Source: Caulobacter sp. FWC2
GTDB taxonomy: Bacteria; Pseudomonadota; Alphaproteobacteria; Caulobacterales; Caulobacteraceae
NCBI RefSeq assembly: GCF_002742625.1
Contig: NZ_PEBF01000001.1
Location: 1,798,001 to 1,862,000 of the forward strand
DNA length: 64,000 nt
Reading direction: 5' to 3'
In this document: positions 1 through 8,505 of the stretch, piece by piece
Layout: each line of letters opens with the position of its first letter
Numbering within the stretch: the stretch's first letter is position 1
Notes under the pieces: model-generated
Database searches by the model: none
What the model was told of the DNA's origin: nothing
The model's input: the letters and a program-made list of their open reading frames with translations, nothing else
Made by a program: the position numbers and the translations under genes

Positions 1-770
1 TCGGAGCCGCCGTTCTCCAGCGCGCGGCGGGCCGAGGCGGCGGTGGGCACCGCATCGTCGCCGAACAGGCTCTGGACGTCTCGCGGCTTCAGCGCGGCGG
101 GCCAGGTCGTCGAGGCGGCGGTCGAACTCTGGGCCAGGTCGCCGGTGAAGCGGGTGGTCTTCGGCTGTTCCAGGGTCCAGCGATGGTCGACATAGAGCGC
201 CTTCTGGGCCTCGACCTTCTCTACCAGTATGCCCTTGGGGTCGCGACGGAAGATCGTGACGTTGTCGATCTCACGCCCGTCGGCGGTGGCCGTGGCGCCG
301 ATGACGAGGTCGGCGCCGGCGCGGAAGGTGCGGGGGGGCGGGACCTTGCGCTCAGCCACGGGCGTCGTGTTCTTCCACCAGTCGGCCAGGGCCGGGTCGG
401 CGCGTGGGGCCAGGTACTGGCCGCACAGGGCGTCCAGCAGCATGACGAAGACGGCGGCTGGCATGGCCATGCCGATGATGCGATAGCCGGATATGCCGGT
501 GGCGCGCATGGCGACGATGGCGCTCTCGCGGGCCAGCCCCGAAAAGGCGAACAGGCCGCCGGCCAGCACGGCGATCGGCGCGACCTGCTCGAACAGGCGC
601 GGCAGGCGCATGAAGGCGTAATAGGCCACGCCCGCCATGCCCAGGCCCCGGTCGAGGATGTCGCCGGTCACGTCCAGCAGATCCAGGATCTGCAGGATGG
701 ACATCAGGATCAGGGCCGCGCCGAGGATCCGGGTGGCGACCGTCTTCAGGACGTAGAGCTGCAGCATCAT
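1..770 (-). CDS. lptG: LptG-like lipid export permease (3' end cut by window)
   Basis: Reading the minus strand from the ATG at 770 gives an uninterrupted frame to the window edge, about 256 codons. It opens MMLQLYVLKTVATRIL and continues with hydrophobic segments and the family-typical stretch SGLARESAIVAMRATGIS near residue 90. This is the N-terminal half of a YjgP/YjgQ (LptF/LptG) permease, normally about 360-400 residues, which with LptB2 extracts a lipid from the inner membrane. The start overlaps the upstream lptF stop (ATGA), so the two are co-translated as a heterodimer pair. The C-terminal membrane domain lies outside the window. The family call is firm. Whether the pair moves LPS or the sphingolipids made next door is open. 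Confidence 0.88.
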   Translation of the reverse strand, partial: MMLQLYVLKTVATRILGAALILMSILQILDLLDVTGDILDRGLGMAGVAYYAFMRLPRLFEQVAPIAVLAGGLFAFSGLARESAIVAMRATGISGYRIIGMAMPAAVFVMLLDALCGQYLAPRADPALADWWKNTTPVAERKVPPPRTFRAGADLVIGATATADGREIDNVTIFRRDPKGILVEKVEAQKALYVDHRWTLEQPKTTRFTGDLAQSSTAASTTWPAALKPRDVQSLFGDDAVPTAASARRALENGGS

Positions 771-1987
771 GCGGCTTGTCGCTTCTTCGGCAGGGGCAGG
801 GCGTGGATCACGTGGGTGACCACCTTGTTGATGCGGCGCACCGTGCGTGAGACCGGCGTGTCGCCCGGACGGGTGCGGCTGCCCATGAACAGCCAGACGC
901 CGAGCCCCGCGAAAATCGCGAACGGAACCCAGATGGCTGGGATGGTCGGAAGTTTGCCGGACGAGGCCATGCTCTGGCCCAGCAGCAGCGAGTGCTGGAA
1001 GGCCAGCAGCAGGATGCCCGCCATGATGAGCCCAGGGGCGCGATTGCCGCGCTTGGAGGCCAGGCCCAGCGGGAAGGCCAGCATCGGCAGGAACGGCAGG
1101 AACGCCGCGCGGGCCAGTCGGCCATAGAGTTCGCTGAGCAGCGTGGCCTTGGGAACGACCGGATTGGGCAGTTTGGACTGGCGGTAGAGCTCGCCCAGGG
1201 TCAACTCGCGCTCATCGCCGCCGCGCGCCCGCAGCAGCACGGCCGCGGCGCTCAAGGGGGTCTGGGTGGTCAGGCTGCCGAAAGCCAGGTTGCGGTATTC
1301 CCCAGCGGAGTCGCGCGCGATGCGGCGGCCGCTCTTCAGGTTCATGGTGATGGTCTTGCCGCCCGGATCCATCTTCAGGTCGGCCGAGGCGGCGGTGATG
1401 ATTTCCTCATGGCCGCGCGCGTCCATGCGCCGGATGAAGACCCGGGTCAGGCGCTGACCGGTTAGATCGGCGCTGTCGGCGGTCAGCAGCGAGCCCTTGT
1501 CGTCGATGAAGGCCCCGCCCGCCAGGCGACCGTTCCAGCCGGCGTTGATCGCCGCGTGCATGACGGCGCGATAGGCGTAGCGGCTGTAGGGCTGCATATA
1601 GCCAAACACGATCAGGCTGAAGATGCTGAGGAACAGGCCCACGGCCAGGAACGGGGCGGCGATGCGCTCCAGCGACTGGCCGCTGGCGAGCAGAGCGTCG
1701 ATCTCGGAGCCGTCCGACAGTTTGGTGATGACGATGAACAGGGCCACGAAGAACGCGACCGGCAGGGCCAGGCCCAGATAGTGCGGCACCAGATTGGCGG
1801 CCAGCTGGGCGACGTAGCCGAAGCGGGCGCTGCTCTGCGACAGCGAGTCCAGCAGGCGAAGGACGCGCTCCAGCAAAAGGGCCACGACCGTGACGCCCAG
1901 GCATCCGACCAGCGGCCAGAACAGCAGGCGCAGCAGATAGCGGTCGATCAGGCTCACCGGGCCTACGGTCAGCTCTTTCGCGCTCAC
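767..1987 (-). CDS. lptF: LptF-like lipid export permease
   Basis: 406 residues. It has two transmembrane helices near the N-terminus (RYLLRLLFWPLVG), the NLVPHYLGLALPVAFF segment, a periplasmic beta-jellyroll stretch (about 150-270) with the GYMQPYSRYAYRA motif before it, and more helices at about 290-375. This is the full LptF layout. LptF and LptG form the membrane part of the LptB2FG ABC exporter that passes lipid to LptC. The start is GTG, overlapping the HIT gene stop (GTGA), so the order is HIT > lptF > lptG. In many alphaproteobacteria the housekeeping pair sits beside pepA and lptD; here the neighbours are sphingolipid genes, so this may be a paralogous pair. The C-terminus ends in a basic tail. 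Confidence 0.9.
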   Translation of the reverse strand: MSAKELTVGPVSLIDRYLLRLLFWPLVGCLGVTVVALLLERVLRLLDSLSQSSARFGYVAQLAANLVPHYLGLALPVAFFVALFIVITKLSDGSEIDALLASGQSLERIAAPFLAVGLFLSIFSLIVFGYMQPYSRYAYRAVMHAAINAGWNGRLAGGAFIDDKGSLLTADSADLTGQRLTRVFIRRMDARGHEEIITAASADLKMDPGGKTITMNLKSGRRIARDSAGEYRNLAFGSLTTQTPLSAAAVLLRARGGDERELTLGELYRQSKLPNPVVPKATLLSELYGRLARAAFLPFLPMLAFPLGLASKRGNRAPGLIMAGILLLAFQHSLLLGQSMASSGKLPTIPAIWVPFAIFAGLGVWLFMGSRTRPGDTPVSRTVRRINKVVTHVIHALPLPKKRQAA

Positions 1988-2421
1988 GCCTGGACCCAGG
2001 CTTGAGCGAAGCGTTGCGCCAGGCGCTCGACGCCCTCGGCCGACAGCTCGACGGCGGCGCCCAGGGCCGGGGCGGCGGGCCAGCCGGCGTCGGGGAAGCT
2101 CGCACCCTCATGCTCGCGCGCGCCCTCGTAGCGGGGCAGCACGTGGAAGTGGACGTCTTTGTCGACCATCATCAGCATCAGGTAGTTGATCTTCTCGTAG
2201 TCGACTTGCGCCTTCAGCAGGCGTTCAATGCCGGCCACCGCGACCTGCAGGTCGGCGAAGGCGGCGGGACTCACCTCGGAGAACGCCTGGACCGTTTCCT
2301 TGCACACCAGGACCAAAGACCCAAATGTCGGTTGCTTCGGACGGAGGAGAATCAGCCAGTGATCGGTCTCCGCGATCTTGGAGCCGGGGTAGCCGAACGC
2401 CAGAGCTGTAGGATTGGTCAT
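1984..2421 (-). CDS. HIT-family nucleotide hydrolase/transferase
   Basis: 145 residues with a HIT fold: an N-terminal beta region (DHWLILLRPKQPTFGSLVLV) and the catalytic strand DVHFHVLPRY near residue 90. Aligned with the usual HxHxHxxPR signature, the first His is Asp, while the nucleophilic middle His and the third His are kept. HIT proteins cleave nucleotide phosphoanhydrides or phosphoramidates. The gene is the promoter-proximal member of HIT-lptF-lptG and is coupled to lptF by a GTGA overlap. It diverges from the DUF2141 gene over a 62-bp spacer. The substrate cannot be told. Confidence 0.85.
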   Translation of the reverse strand: MTNPTALAFGYPGSKIAETDHWLILLRPKQPTFGSLVLVCKETVQAFSEVSPAAFADLQVAVAGIERLLKAQVDYEKINYLMLMMVDKDVHFHVLPRYEGAREHEGASFPDAGWPAAPALGAAVELSAEGVERLAQRFAQAWVQA

Positions 2422-2483
2422 GACAAAGCCGGAACTTCAGGCTGATTTCGCCTGCACGTAACAATAGGGATGCGGCCTTTTAG

Positions 2484-2981
2484 ATGAAAGCATGTTCCGT
2501 TCTTGTCGGCGCGATGGTGTTGGCGTCCGCGACGGCGGGGATCGCCCGGGCCGAAGGCGTGGCCCGCCCCCTGACGGACAAGGAGTGCGTCGGTCGCAAG
2601 AGCGGCACGCGCCTGAACGTGCAGGTCGGCGCGCTGCGTTCGAACGCCGGCGAGGTGGTGATCACGGTCTATCCAGGCGACCCGACCCGCTTCCTGGCCC
2701 CGCGCGGCAAAGTGGAGCGGGCGCGGGTCAAGACCTCGGCGCCGATGAGCCAAGCCTGCTTCTGGCTGCCGTCGCCCAGCGACGCCTATGCGGTGGAGGT
2801 CTATCACGACGCCAACGCCAACAAGGATCTCGACCGCGGCCCGCAGGGCATGCCGCTGGAAGGCTACGGCTATTCGAACGATGCGCCGACCAGGTTCGCG
2901 TTCCCGTCGTTCGACTCCGTGCGGTTCGGCGTGAAACCGGGCGAGACCACGATCCGGGTCAAGGTGCGCTACCCGCGCTAA
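2484..2981 (+). CDS. DUF2141 domain exported protein
   Basis: 165 residues. A Sec signal peptide (about 1-23, ending ARA) is followed by a DUF2141 domain. Signature pieces are visible: VYHDANANKDLD near residue 110, GMPLEGYGYSNDA, and a closing all-beta segment. DUF2141 proteins are periplasmic or outer-membrane-associated small beta proteins of unknown role. Two extra Cys (36 and about 91) could form a disulfide. Its 3' end overlaps the convergent phosphoesterase gene by 4 bp. No function can be assigned. Confidence 0.88.
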   Translation: MKACSVLVGAMVLASATAGIARAEGVARPLTDKECVGRKSGTRLNVQVGALRSNAGEVVITVYPGDPTRFLAPRGKVERARVKTSAPMSQACFWLPSPSDAYAVEVYHDANANKDLDRGPQGMPLEGYGYSNDAPTRFAFPSFDSVRFGVKPGETTIRVKVRYPR

Positions 2982-3892
2982 ACGACGTCGGCCAGGCTGT
3001 AGCGGCCGAGCTCTGACAGACCTTCTTGAGCAGCCTCGACGCCCCGCACGACGATGCGAGCGCTGTGGCCGCCGTTTGGCCTGGTCTCGATTTCGATCAC
3101 ATGCCAGCGGGCGGGGGAATGGCCCCGCCGCCCAGACGAGGCCGAGGGGACGCCCAGCACCGGGATCGCCGTCCCGTTCGGTCCGGGGACCGAGCCTACG
3201 AGGGACTCGTGGGCATGGCCGTGCAGCACCAGGTCGGCGCCGTGCCTGGCCAGCACCGCGCGCAAGGCCTCCTGGTCGTCCAGCGACTTGCGCTTCGACA
3301 CCGCGCCCTTCTGCGGCGGGTGGTGCAGGACGACGAGGCGGAAGAGGTCCCTGTAGGCCGGATCGGCCAGGGCGGCGTCCAGGCGCTGCAGTTGCGCCTC
3401 GCCCAGGCGGCCCGTGGCCAGATGCGGGGCGGTCGGGACGGCCGAGCACAGGTTGAAGATCGCCACGGGGCCGCGCAGGCGGACCTGCGGAAAGTGGGCC
3501 TCGCCCGCGTCGCCCAGCCAGGGCGTCCAGGGCGCGAAGCGTTCATCGCCGCCCGCGCCGGCTCTGCCCTTGTCGGAGAGCGCGTCGTGATTGCCGGGGC
3601 TGACGGTGCAGGCGCTGGAGGGACCCAACGATTCCAGCCACTTCGTCGCCGCAGCGATCTCCGTATGCGAAGCAAAGTTGGTGAGATCGCCGCTGATCAC
3701 CACATGATCGGGGCCGGCGGCCTTCAGGTCGGCGACCAGGGCCGCCAGCACTTCGGGCTGGTGGACCTTGCGCTTCTTGCGCCAGGCGATGCGGCTCAGC
3801 AGCCGCTTGGTGAACACGTCCTTCCATCCGAACGCGCCTCGCGGCGGCGGAAGGTGGGGGTCGGAGAGGTGAGCGATGCGATATATGGGCAA
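2978..3892 (-). CDS. Calcineurin-like metallophosphoesterase
   Basis: 304 residues. All five metallophosphoesterase motifs are visible in order: D-x-H (HLSDPHL, residues 8-14), GD (VVISGDLTN, about 70), GNHD (SPGNHDAL, about 100), a central H (LVVLHHPP, about 190) and GHxH (LHGHAHES, about 220). The family binds two metals and hydrolyses phosphomono- or diesters; the closest architectural relatives are cytosolic 3',5'-cyclic-AMP phosphodiesterase/Ted1-like proteins. The best start is TTG at 3892. It diverges from the head-group operon cpgABC, so a lipid-phosphate or phosphodiester substrate is possible but unproven. Confidence 0.85.
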   Translation of the reverse strand: MPIYRIAHLSDPHLPPPRGAFGWKDVFTKRLLSRIAWRKKRKVHQPEVLAALVADLKAAGPDHVVISGDLTNFASHTEIAAATKWLESLGPSSACTVSPGNHDALSDKGRAGAGGDERFAPWTPWLGDAGEAHFPQVRLRGPVAIFNLCSAVPTAPHLATGRLGEAQLQRLDAALADPAYRDLFRLVVLHHPPQKGAVSKRKSLDDQEALRAVLARHGADLVLHGHAHESLVGSVPGPNGTAIPVLGVPSASSGRRGHSPARWHVIEIETRPNGGHSARIVVRGVEAAQEGLSELGRYSLADVV

Positions 3893-4050
3893 GACAGTTC
3901 GGGTCGTTCTGGTCGAAGCAGCCGAAGCTGCTTATCAATCGGCGCGGGTTTCAAGGGGTATATCTGTCTTTGGCTGGTGAAATGCAAAACCCCGCGCCTG
4001 CGGGACCTCGGGCTCTGAGCGTTGGCGAGAGCGGCGCGCGCATCTGGGGC

Positions 4051-5109
4051 ATGACCTCGCGCGAGCGCCTGTCGCGCATCTATCGTCGCCTGGGCCTAGT
4101 CGAGACGCCTGCCGTCGACCTGTCGAACGCCGTGGTGGCGGTCGACGCCGGCTGGGTGTTCGACGAGTCGCTGATCAAGGCTCTGGCGGGCCGCGAGGGC
4201 GCGGTGCTGGTCGATGACTCCGGTCGCGCGGTGGCCGTCCATGCGCCGGCCGAGCTGGGCTACGCGGCCAGCGAAGCGCTGGCGGCGGGGCAGGATCCCT
4301 CTGGCCTGGATCCGCGTCTGACGCGCCTGACCGCGCTGGAGCTGGGCTCGGCCTATAACAGCGCCCTGCGCAAGCGCGAGCCGCCGGTGCTGGAGCGGCT
4401 GACGCCGGAGACCGTGCGCGCCGTCGAAAAACGCCTGTTCCAGGGGTCGTACAAGGGCGTCACCGACCTCGTCACCAAGTATGTCTGGCCCGCGCCGGCC
4501 CGGGTCGTCACCCGCTGGTGCGCCCTGGCGAAGATGACGCCGAACCAGGTGACCGGCATCGGCTTCCTGCTCGTGCTGACGGCCATGTACCTGTTCTGGA
4601 CCGGCCACTTCGGCTGGGGCCTGGTCTGCGCCTGGATCATGACCTTCCTCGACACGGTCGACGGCAAGCTGGCCCGTGTGACGCTGACCTCGTCCAAGTG
4701 GGGCAATGTCTTCGACCATGGCATCGACCTGCTGCACCCGCCGTTCTGGTGGTGGGCCTGGTTCGTCGGCGTCTACGCGGTCGGCCAGGAGATCCCGTAC
4801 GCGGGCCTGAGCCTGGCTATCGTCATCGCCGGCTATGTTCTGCAGCGCGTGGAGGAGGGGATCTTCCTGGCCCTCTTCAAGCTGGAAGTGCACGCTTGGC
4901 GGCCGTTCGACAGCTTCTTCCGTCTGATCACGGCGCGCCGGAACCCGAACCTGATCCTCTTGACGGCCTGCGCCCTGGTGGGCCGGCCGGACATCGGCTT
5001 CACCTTGGTGGCTATCTGGACCGCGGTGTGCTTGATCGTGCACGCCGTCCAGATTCTACAGGGTCTGGCCGCACCGAGGGGCTCAATCCAGTCTTGGCTG
5101 TCGAAATGA
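4051..5109 (+). CDS. cpgA: CDP-alcohol phosphotransferase, CpgA-like (ceramide head-group synthesis)
   Basis: About 352 residues from ATG 4051; ATG 3982 in the same frame is an alternative start. The C-terminal half (from about 160) is a multi-helix CDP-alcohol phosphotransferase with the complete metal-binding signature DG-x2-AR-x8-G-x3-D-x3-D (DTVDGKLAR ... WGNVFDHGID). The N-terminal 150 residues look like a shrunken nucleotidyltransferase domain of the kind fused to this family in bifunctional enzymes, but I see no intact NTP-binding motif. It is first in a three-gene operon with ATGA overlaps. Position and family match what I recall as C. crescentus cpgA (ccna_01217), needed for ceramide phosphoglycerate. 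The reaction, alcohol-phosphate transfer from a CDP donor, is inferred. Confidence 0.85.
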   Translation: MTSRERLSRIYRRLGLVETPAVDLSNAVVAVDAGWVFDESLIKALAGREGAVLVDDSGRAVAVHAPAELGYAASEALAAGQDPSGLDPRLTRLTALELGSAYNSALRKREPPVLERLTPETVRAVEKRLFQGSYKGVTDLVTKYVWPAPARVVTRWCALAKMTPNQVTGIGFLLVLTAMYLFWTGHFGWGLVCAWIMTFLDTVDGKLARVTLTSSKWGNVFDHGIDLLHPPFWWWAWFVGVYAVGQEIPYAGLSLAIVIAGYVLQRVEEGIFLALFKLEVHAWRPFDSFFRLITARRNPNLILLTACALVGRPDIGFTLVAIWTAVCLIVHAVQILQGLAAPRGSIQSWLSK

Positions 5110-6020
5110 CGCGCATCGGGGTTGTTCGCAATCCAAAGAGCCACGGCAATCGGGAGCATCCGCCCGGTCCGCCGCCCGCGGGCGTGCGGCTGGTCGAGCC
5201 CCTTGGCCGCGACGCCCTGAGAGCCGATCTCGAGGCCTTCGCCCGCGAGGGCCTGGACCTGCTGATCATCGACGGCGGCGACGGCACGGTGCGCGACGTC
5301 ATCAGCCTGCTGCCGCACACCTTCGGCGAGAACCTGCCCCTGCTGGCCGTGTTGCCGTCGGGCAAGACCAACGTTCTGGCCATCGACCTCGGCGCGCCCA
5401 ATGACTGGCGGCTCGAAGAGGTTCTGATCGCCGCCCGCCAGGCCGATCCGCGCATCAAGGAGCGGCCGCCGCTGCGGGTCAGCTGGGCCGACGGTCGGCC
5501 GTGCCTGCAAGGCTTCTTCTTCGGCGTCGGGGCCATGGTGAAGGCCACGAACCTGGCCCAAAAGGCCCACAAGGTCGGCTTTTTCCATAACCTGGCCGTC
5601 GCCGTGACCATCCTGACCGCGGCCGGGGGCGCGCTGTTCGGCGGGGCCAAGGACGAGTGGCGCGAAGGCGTGACGGCCAGGCTGGCCATCGACGGCCAAG
5701 ACCAGCCCGGCGACGAACGCTTCGCCATCGTGGCGACGGCGCTGAAGCGCCTGCCGTTCGGTCTTAAGCCCTTCGGCCCGCCGCGCGAGGGCTTCAAGCT
5801 GCTGGACGTCGACGCGCCGCCGCGCCGCCTGCTGAAGGCGCTGCCGATGGTGCTGAGCGGCAGGGCCGAGCCGGCCCTGGAAGGCTTGGGCTATCGCCGT
5901 CGCAACCCGCGCCATATCGCCTTGGCCGGCGGCGCGCCGTTCGTGCTGGACGGCGAAGTCTATGAGGGCGGCGACCTGACCATCGGCCTGGGGCCGTCCT
6001 TGCGATTCCTCGTCGGATGA
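5106..6020 (+). CDS. cpgB: Ceramide/diacylglycerol kinase family protein, CpgB-like
   Basis: 304 residues of the DAGK/LCB5 lipid-kinase family. The N-terminal RIGVVRNPKSHGN strand and the nucleotide loop IDGGDGTVRDV (about 60-70) are diagnostic, followed by PSGKTN and a C-terminal beta-sandwich. The start ATG overlaps the cpgA stop (ATGA). In C. crescentus the equivalent gene (ccna_01218, cpgB) encodes a bacterial ceramide kinase making ceramide-1-phosphate; I rely on memory for that link. It is shorter than eukaryotic ceramide kinases. It should act on the cytoplasmic face of the inner membrane and supply the phosphorylated ceramide for head-group addition. Confidence 0.88.
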   Translation: MTRIGVVRNPKSHGNREHPPGPPPAGVRLVEPLGRDALRADLEAFAREGLDLLIIDGGDGTVRDVISLLPHTFGENLPLLAVLPSGKTNVLAIDLGAPNDWRLEEVLIAARQADPRIKERPPLRVSWADGRPCLQGFFFGVGAMVKATNLAQKAHKVGFFHNLAVAVTILTAAGGALFGGAKDEWREGVTARLAIDGQDQPGDERFAIVATALKRLPFGLKPFGPPREGFKLLDVDAPPRRLLKALPMVLSGRAEPALEGLGYRRRNPRHIALAGGAPFVLDGEVYEGGDLTIGLGPSLRFLVG

Positions 6021-6898
6021 GCAGCCTTCGCGACCTCGTCGCGGCCGAGCTGTCCACGCCGACCCCCGCGCCGATCACCGCCTTCGCCGAGCACCTGACG
6101 ACGCTCTTTCCCAGCGCCCAGGCGGTGCTGTTCTACGGCTCGATCCTGAGGACGGGTGACCTGTCTGGCGTGCTCGACTACTACGTCCTGACCGAGCGGC
6201 CGCCGGCCGGCTGGCGGGGGTTTTTCACGCGCATCCTGTGGCCGGATGTCAGCTACCACGAGCTGGAACACGAGGGGCAGGTCCTGCGGGCCAAGGTCGC
6301 GTCCATGACCCTGGCGCAGTTCCAGCACGCCGCTAGCGGGGCAGGGGTGGACACCACCATCTGGGCCCGGTTCGTGCAGCCTTGCGCGCTGATCTGGGCC
6401 GCACAGGACGCCCGCGAGGCGGTGGTCGACGCCGTGACCGACGCCTGCCGCACGGCCGCCCGCTTCGCTCAGGCCCTCGGCCCTGTTGGCGCGACGCCGA
6501 ACGCGCTTTGGACCGCGCTGTTTCGCGAGACCTATAAGGCCGAGCTGCGGGTCGAGAAGGCTGGCCGCGAGGTCTCGATCCTGACCTTCGACCCTCGACG
6601 CTACGACCACGTCATGGAAGCCGTATGGCATGACGAGGGGAGGGCGATGGGCGAGGCCGAGCGGATCGGCGTGCGCCGGGCTTGGCGGCCGCGCAAGCTG
6701 CTGGGCAAGCCGCTGAACGTCGCGCGGCTGATGAAGGCCTCCTTCACCTTCCAGGGCGCGGCCCGCTACGCCGCCTGGAAGATCGAGCGCCACACCGGCG
6801 TCGCCGTCGAGATCACGCCGTGGCGTGAGCGCCATCCGATCCTGGCCGCGCCGGGGGTGTTGCTGCGGGTCTGGAAGAGCCGTCGTCGGGCGACCTAG
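6017..6898 (+). CDS. cpgC: Tam41-like nucleotidyltransferase, CpgC-like
   Basis: 293 residues, no signal peptide. Near residue 38-58 it has FYGS followed by a short loop and LDYYVLTE, the GS...D pattern of the nucleotidyltransferase fold. The later segments (KV around residue 95, then FRETYKAELRVEK) resemble the mitochondrial phosphatidate cytidylyltransferase Tam41, which makes CDP-diacylglycerol. By position it is the third head-group gene (cpgC, ccna_01219 in my recollection). A plausible inference is cytidylylation of a lipid phosphate such as ceramide-1-phosphate. The Tam41 resemblance is my own pattern match and needs a profile search. ATGA overlap with cpgB. Confidence 0.75.
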   Translation: MSSLRDLVAAELSTPTPAPITAFAEHLTTLFPSAQAVLFYGSILRTGDLSGVLDYYVLTERPPAGWRGFFTRILWPDVSYHELEHEGQVLRAKVASMTLAQFQHAASGAGVDTTIWARFVQPCALIWAAQDAREAVVDAVTDACRTAARFAQALGPVGATPNALWTALFRETYKAELRVEKAGREVSILTFDPRRYDHVMEAVWHDEGRAMGEAERIGVRRAWRPRKLLGKPLNVARLMKASFTFQGAARYAAWKIERHTGVAVEITPWRERHPILAAPGVLLRVWKSRRRAT

Positions 6899-6903
6899 GC
6901 CGC

Positions 6904-6934
6904 AAACAAAAACGCCCGGGCTCGAGCCCGGGCG
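6904..6934 (-). terminator. Rho-independent terminator of the sphingolipid operon
   Basis: A perfect 22-bp palindrome at 6913-6934 (centre TCGA) is followed, on the minus strand, by TTTTTGTTT (6912-6904). It lies 25 bp past the spt stop. It also sits just beyond the convergent cpgC stop at 6898, but lacks a T-run on the plus strand, so it mainly serves the leftward operon. Confidence 0.88.
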
Positions 6935-6958
6935 CCTTCGTTCAGCGATGCGGCAATC

Positions 6959-8173
6959 TTAGGCGCGAGCGCGCTTCAGGGGCTCGATGACGCCCAGGGC
7001 CGCGCCGATTTCGGCGAAGGCGCTGAGGACGGCGTCGATCTGCTCGTCGGTGTGCGCGGCGCTGACGCTGGCGCGCAGCAGCGGACGGCTGTCCGGCGTG
7101 GCGGGCGGCAGGGCCAGGTTCAGGTAGACGCCGGCCTGCAGCAGGCCGTTCCACATGGCGATGGCGCGTTCCTGGTCCGGGATGGTCGTGGCGACCACCG
7201 GGCTGGCCGTCGGGCCGGTGTGGAAGCCCATCGCGGTCAGGCCGTCGTAAAGGCGCTTGGCGTTGTGGTTCAGGCGGTCGCGCAGCTCGGGCTGCTCGAT
7301 CATGCGACGCAGGGCGGTGATGGTCGAGGCGACTACGGCCGGCGGCAGCGAGGCGGTGAACATGTAGGGACGGCAGACGACGCGCATGACGTCGAAGTCG
7401 TCCATGTCCGAGACGCAGAAGCCGCCGATGGCGCCCAGGCTCTTGGAGAAGGTGCCGACGATGAAGTCGACATCCTCTTCCACGCCGGCCGCTTCGGCCA
7501 GGCCGCGACCGGTGGCGCCCAGGACGCCCATCGAGTGGGCTTCGTCGACCAGCAGGTAGCCGCCCAGCTCGCGCTTCACGGCGGCGATTTCCTTCAGCGG
7601 CGCGACGTCGCCGATCATCGAATAGACGCCCTCGACCACGATCAGGCGCTCGCCCGGCGCATCGCCCAGGCGGCGCAGGCGCTTGGCCAGATCCTCGGGG
7701 TCGTTGTGGCGGAAGCGGATGACCTCGGCGTGGCCCAGACGCGAGCCGTCGTAGATCGAGGCATGGCTGTCGGCGTCGAGGATCAGGTGGTCGCCGCGGC
7801 CGACCAGGGTCGACAGCACACCTAGATTGGCCTGATAGCCGGTCGTGAAGACCATGGCGTGCTTGCGGCCGTAGAACTTGGCCAGTTCCTGCTCGAGCTC
7901 GACGTGCGCCTCGAACGAACCGTTGGCGATGCGGGAACCGGTGGTGCCCGTGCCGCGTTCCTGCACAGCTTTGACCGACGCGGCGATCGCCTCCTCGTCG
8001 AAGGTCAGGCCCAGATAGTTGTTGGTGCCCAGCAGGATCGTCGGACGCCCCTCGACGACCCCCTCGGTCGGCGACGTCACGGCGTCGAAGCGAACCTTGA
8101 ACGGGTCGGCGCCGGCGCTCTGGATGGCCTTGTACGCATCGCGATAGGCCAGGTGCTTATCGAATAGCCCCAT
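6959..8173 (-). CDS. spt: Serine palmitoyltransferase
   Basis: 404-residue soluble alpha-oxoamine synthase of the PLP fold type I family. Visible motifs: TNNYLGLT (about 50), GTGTTGSR (about 74-81), DADSHASI (about 130), LVDEAHSMG (about 205-213) and the PLP lysine in GTFSKSLG (about 240). It condenses serine with an acyl thioester to 3-ketosphinganine, the first committed sphingolipid step. Its relatives AONS and KBL are excluded mainly by context: an ACP, an acyl-ACP synthetase and a ketone reductase directly upstream. It is the last gene of the leftward operon, 3 bp after the ACP gene. Confidence 0.93.
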   Translation of the reverse strand: MGLFDKHLAYRDAYKAIQSAGADPFKVRFDAVTSPTEGVVEGRPTILLGTNNYLGLTFDEEAIAASVKAVQERGTGTTGSRIANGSFEAHVELEQELAKFYGRKHAMVFTTGYQANLGVLSTLVGRGDHLILDADSHASIYDGSRLGHAEVIRFRHNDPEDLAKRLRRLGDAPGERLIVVEGVYSMIGDVAPLKEIAAVKRELGGYLLVDEAHSMGVLGATGRGLAEAAGVEEDVDFIVGTFSKSLGAIGGFCVSDMDDFDVMRVVCRPYMFTASLPPAVVASTITALRRMIEQPELRDRLNHNAKRLYDGLTAMGFHTGPTASPVVATTIPDQERAIAMWNGLLQAGVYLNLALPPATPDSRPLLRASVSAAHTDEQIDAVLSAFAEIGAALGVIEPLKRARA

Positions 8174-8176
8174 TAG

Positions 8177-8428
8177 TTAAGCCCTAGTCCGGAGATCGTT
8201 GATCAGTTTGGAAAGATCGCCAGCGGTCTCGACGGAGGCCAGGCGATCAAGAGGAATGGAGATGTCGAAGGTGTCTTCGAGCTCCATGATGATGTTCATC
8301 AGGGCCAGGGAATCCACGGCGAGGTCGCGGCCGATATGCGACTCTGCACGAACCTCAACGGGCCGTCCCAGAACCTTGCTCGCCGCCACCCCGATCTCGC
8401 GCAAGCTGAGATCCGTAACCGTTTCCAT
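8177..8428 (-). CDS. acpR: Specialised acyl carrier protein for sphingolipid synthesis
   Basis: 83 residues, acidic, with the phosphopantetheine serine in DLAVDSLALMNI (about residue 40). It sits immediately upstream of spt and downstream of cerR, with a good Shine-Dalgarno (GGAGG, about 10 nt before ATG 8428). The 77-bp gap to cerR is the largest inside the operon. Work I remember on Rhodobacteria and Caulobacter describes this dedicated ACP (AcpR) as the acyl donor to serine palmitoyltransferase instead of acyl-CoA. A housekeeping AcpP is excluded by the low similarity of the loop around the serine and by context. Confidence 0.9.
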   Translation of the reverse strand: METVTDLSLREIGVAASKVLGRPVEVRAESHIGRDLAVDSLALMNIIMELEDTFDISIPLDRLASVETAGDLSKLINDLRTRA

Positions 8429-8505
8429 TCTAAACCAAACCTCCGGGAGCCCCACCCGTGACACTACTGTAACGGCGAGTCTGTCAGATTTCCGCCCTAT
8501 TTGAA

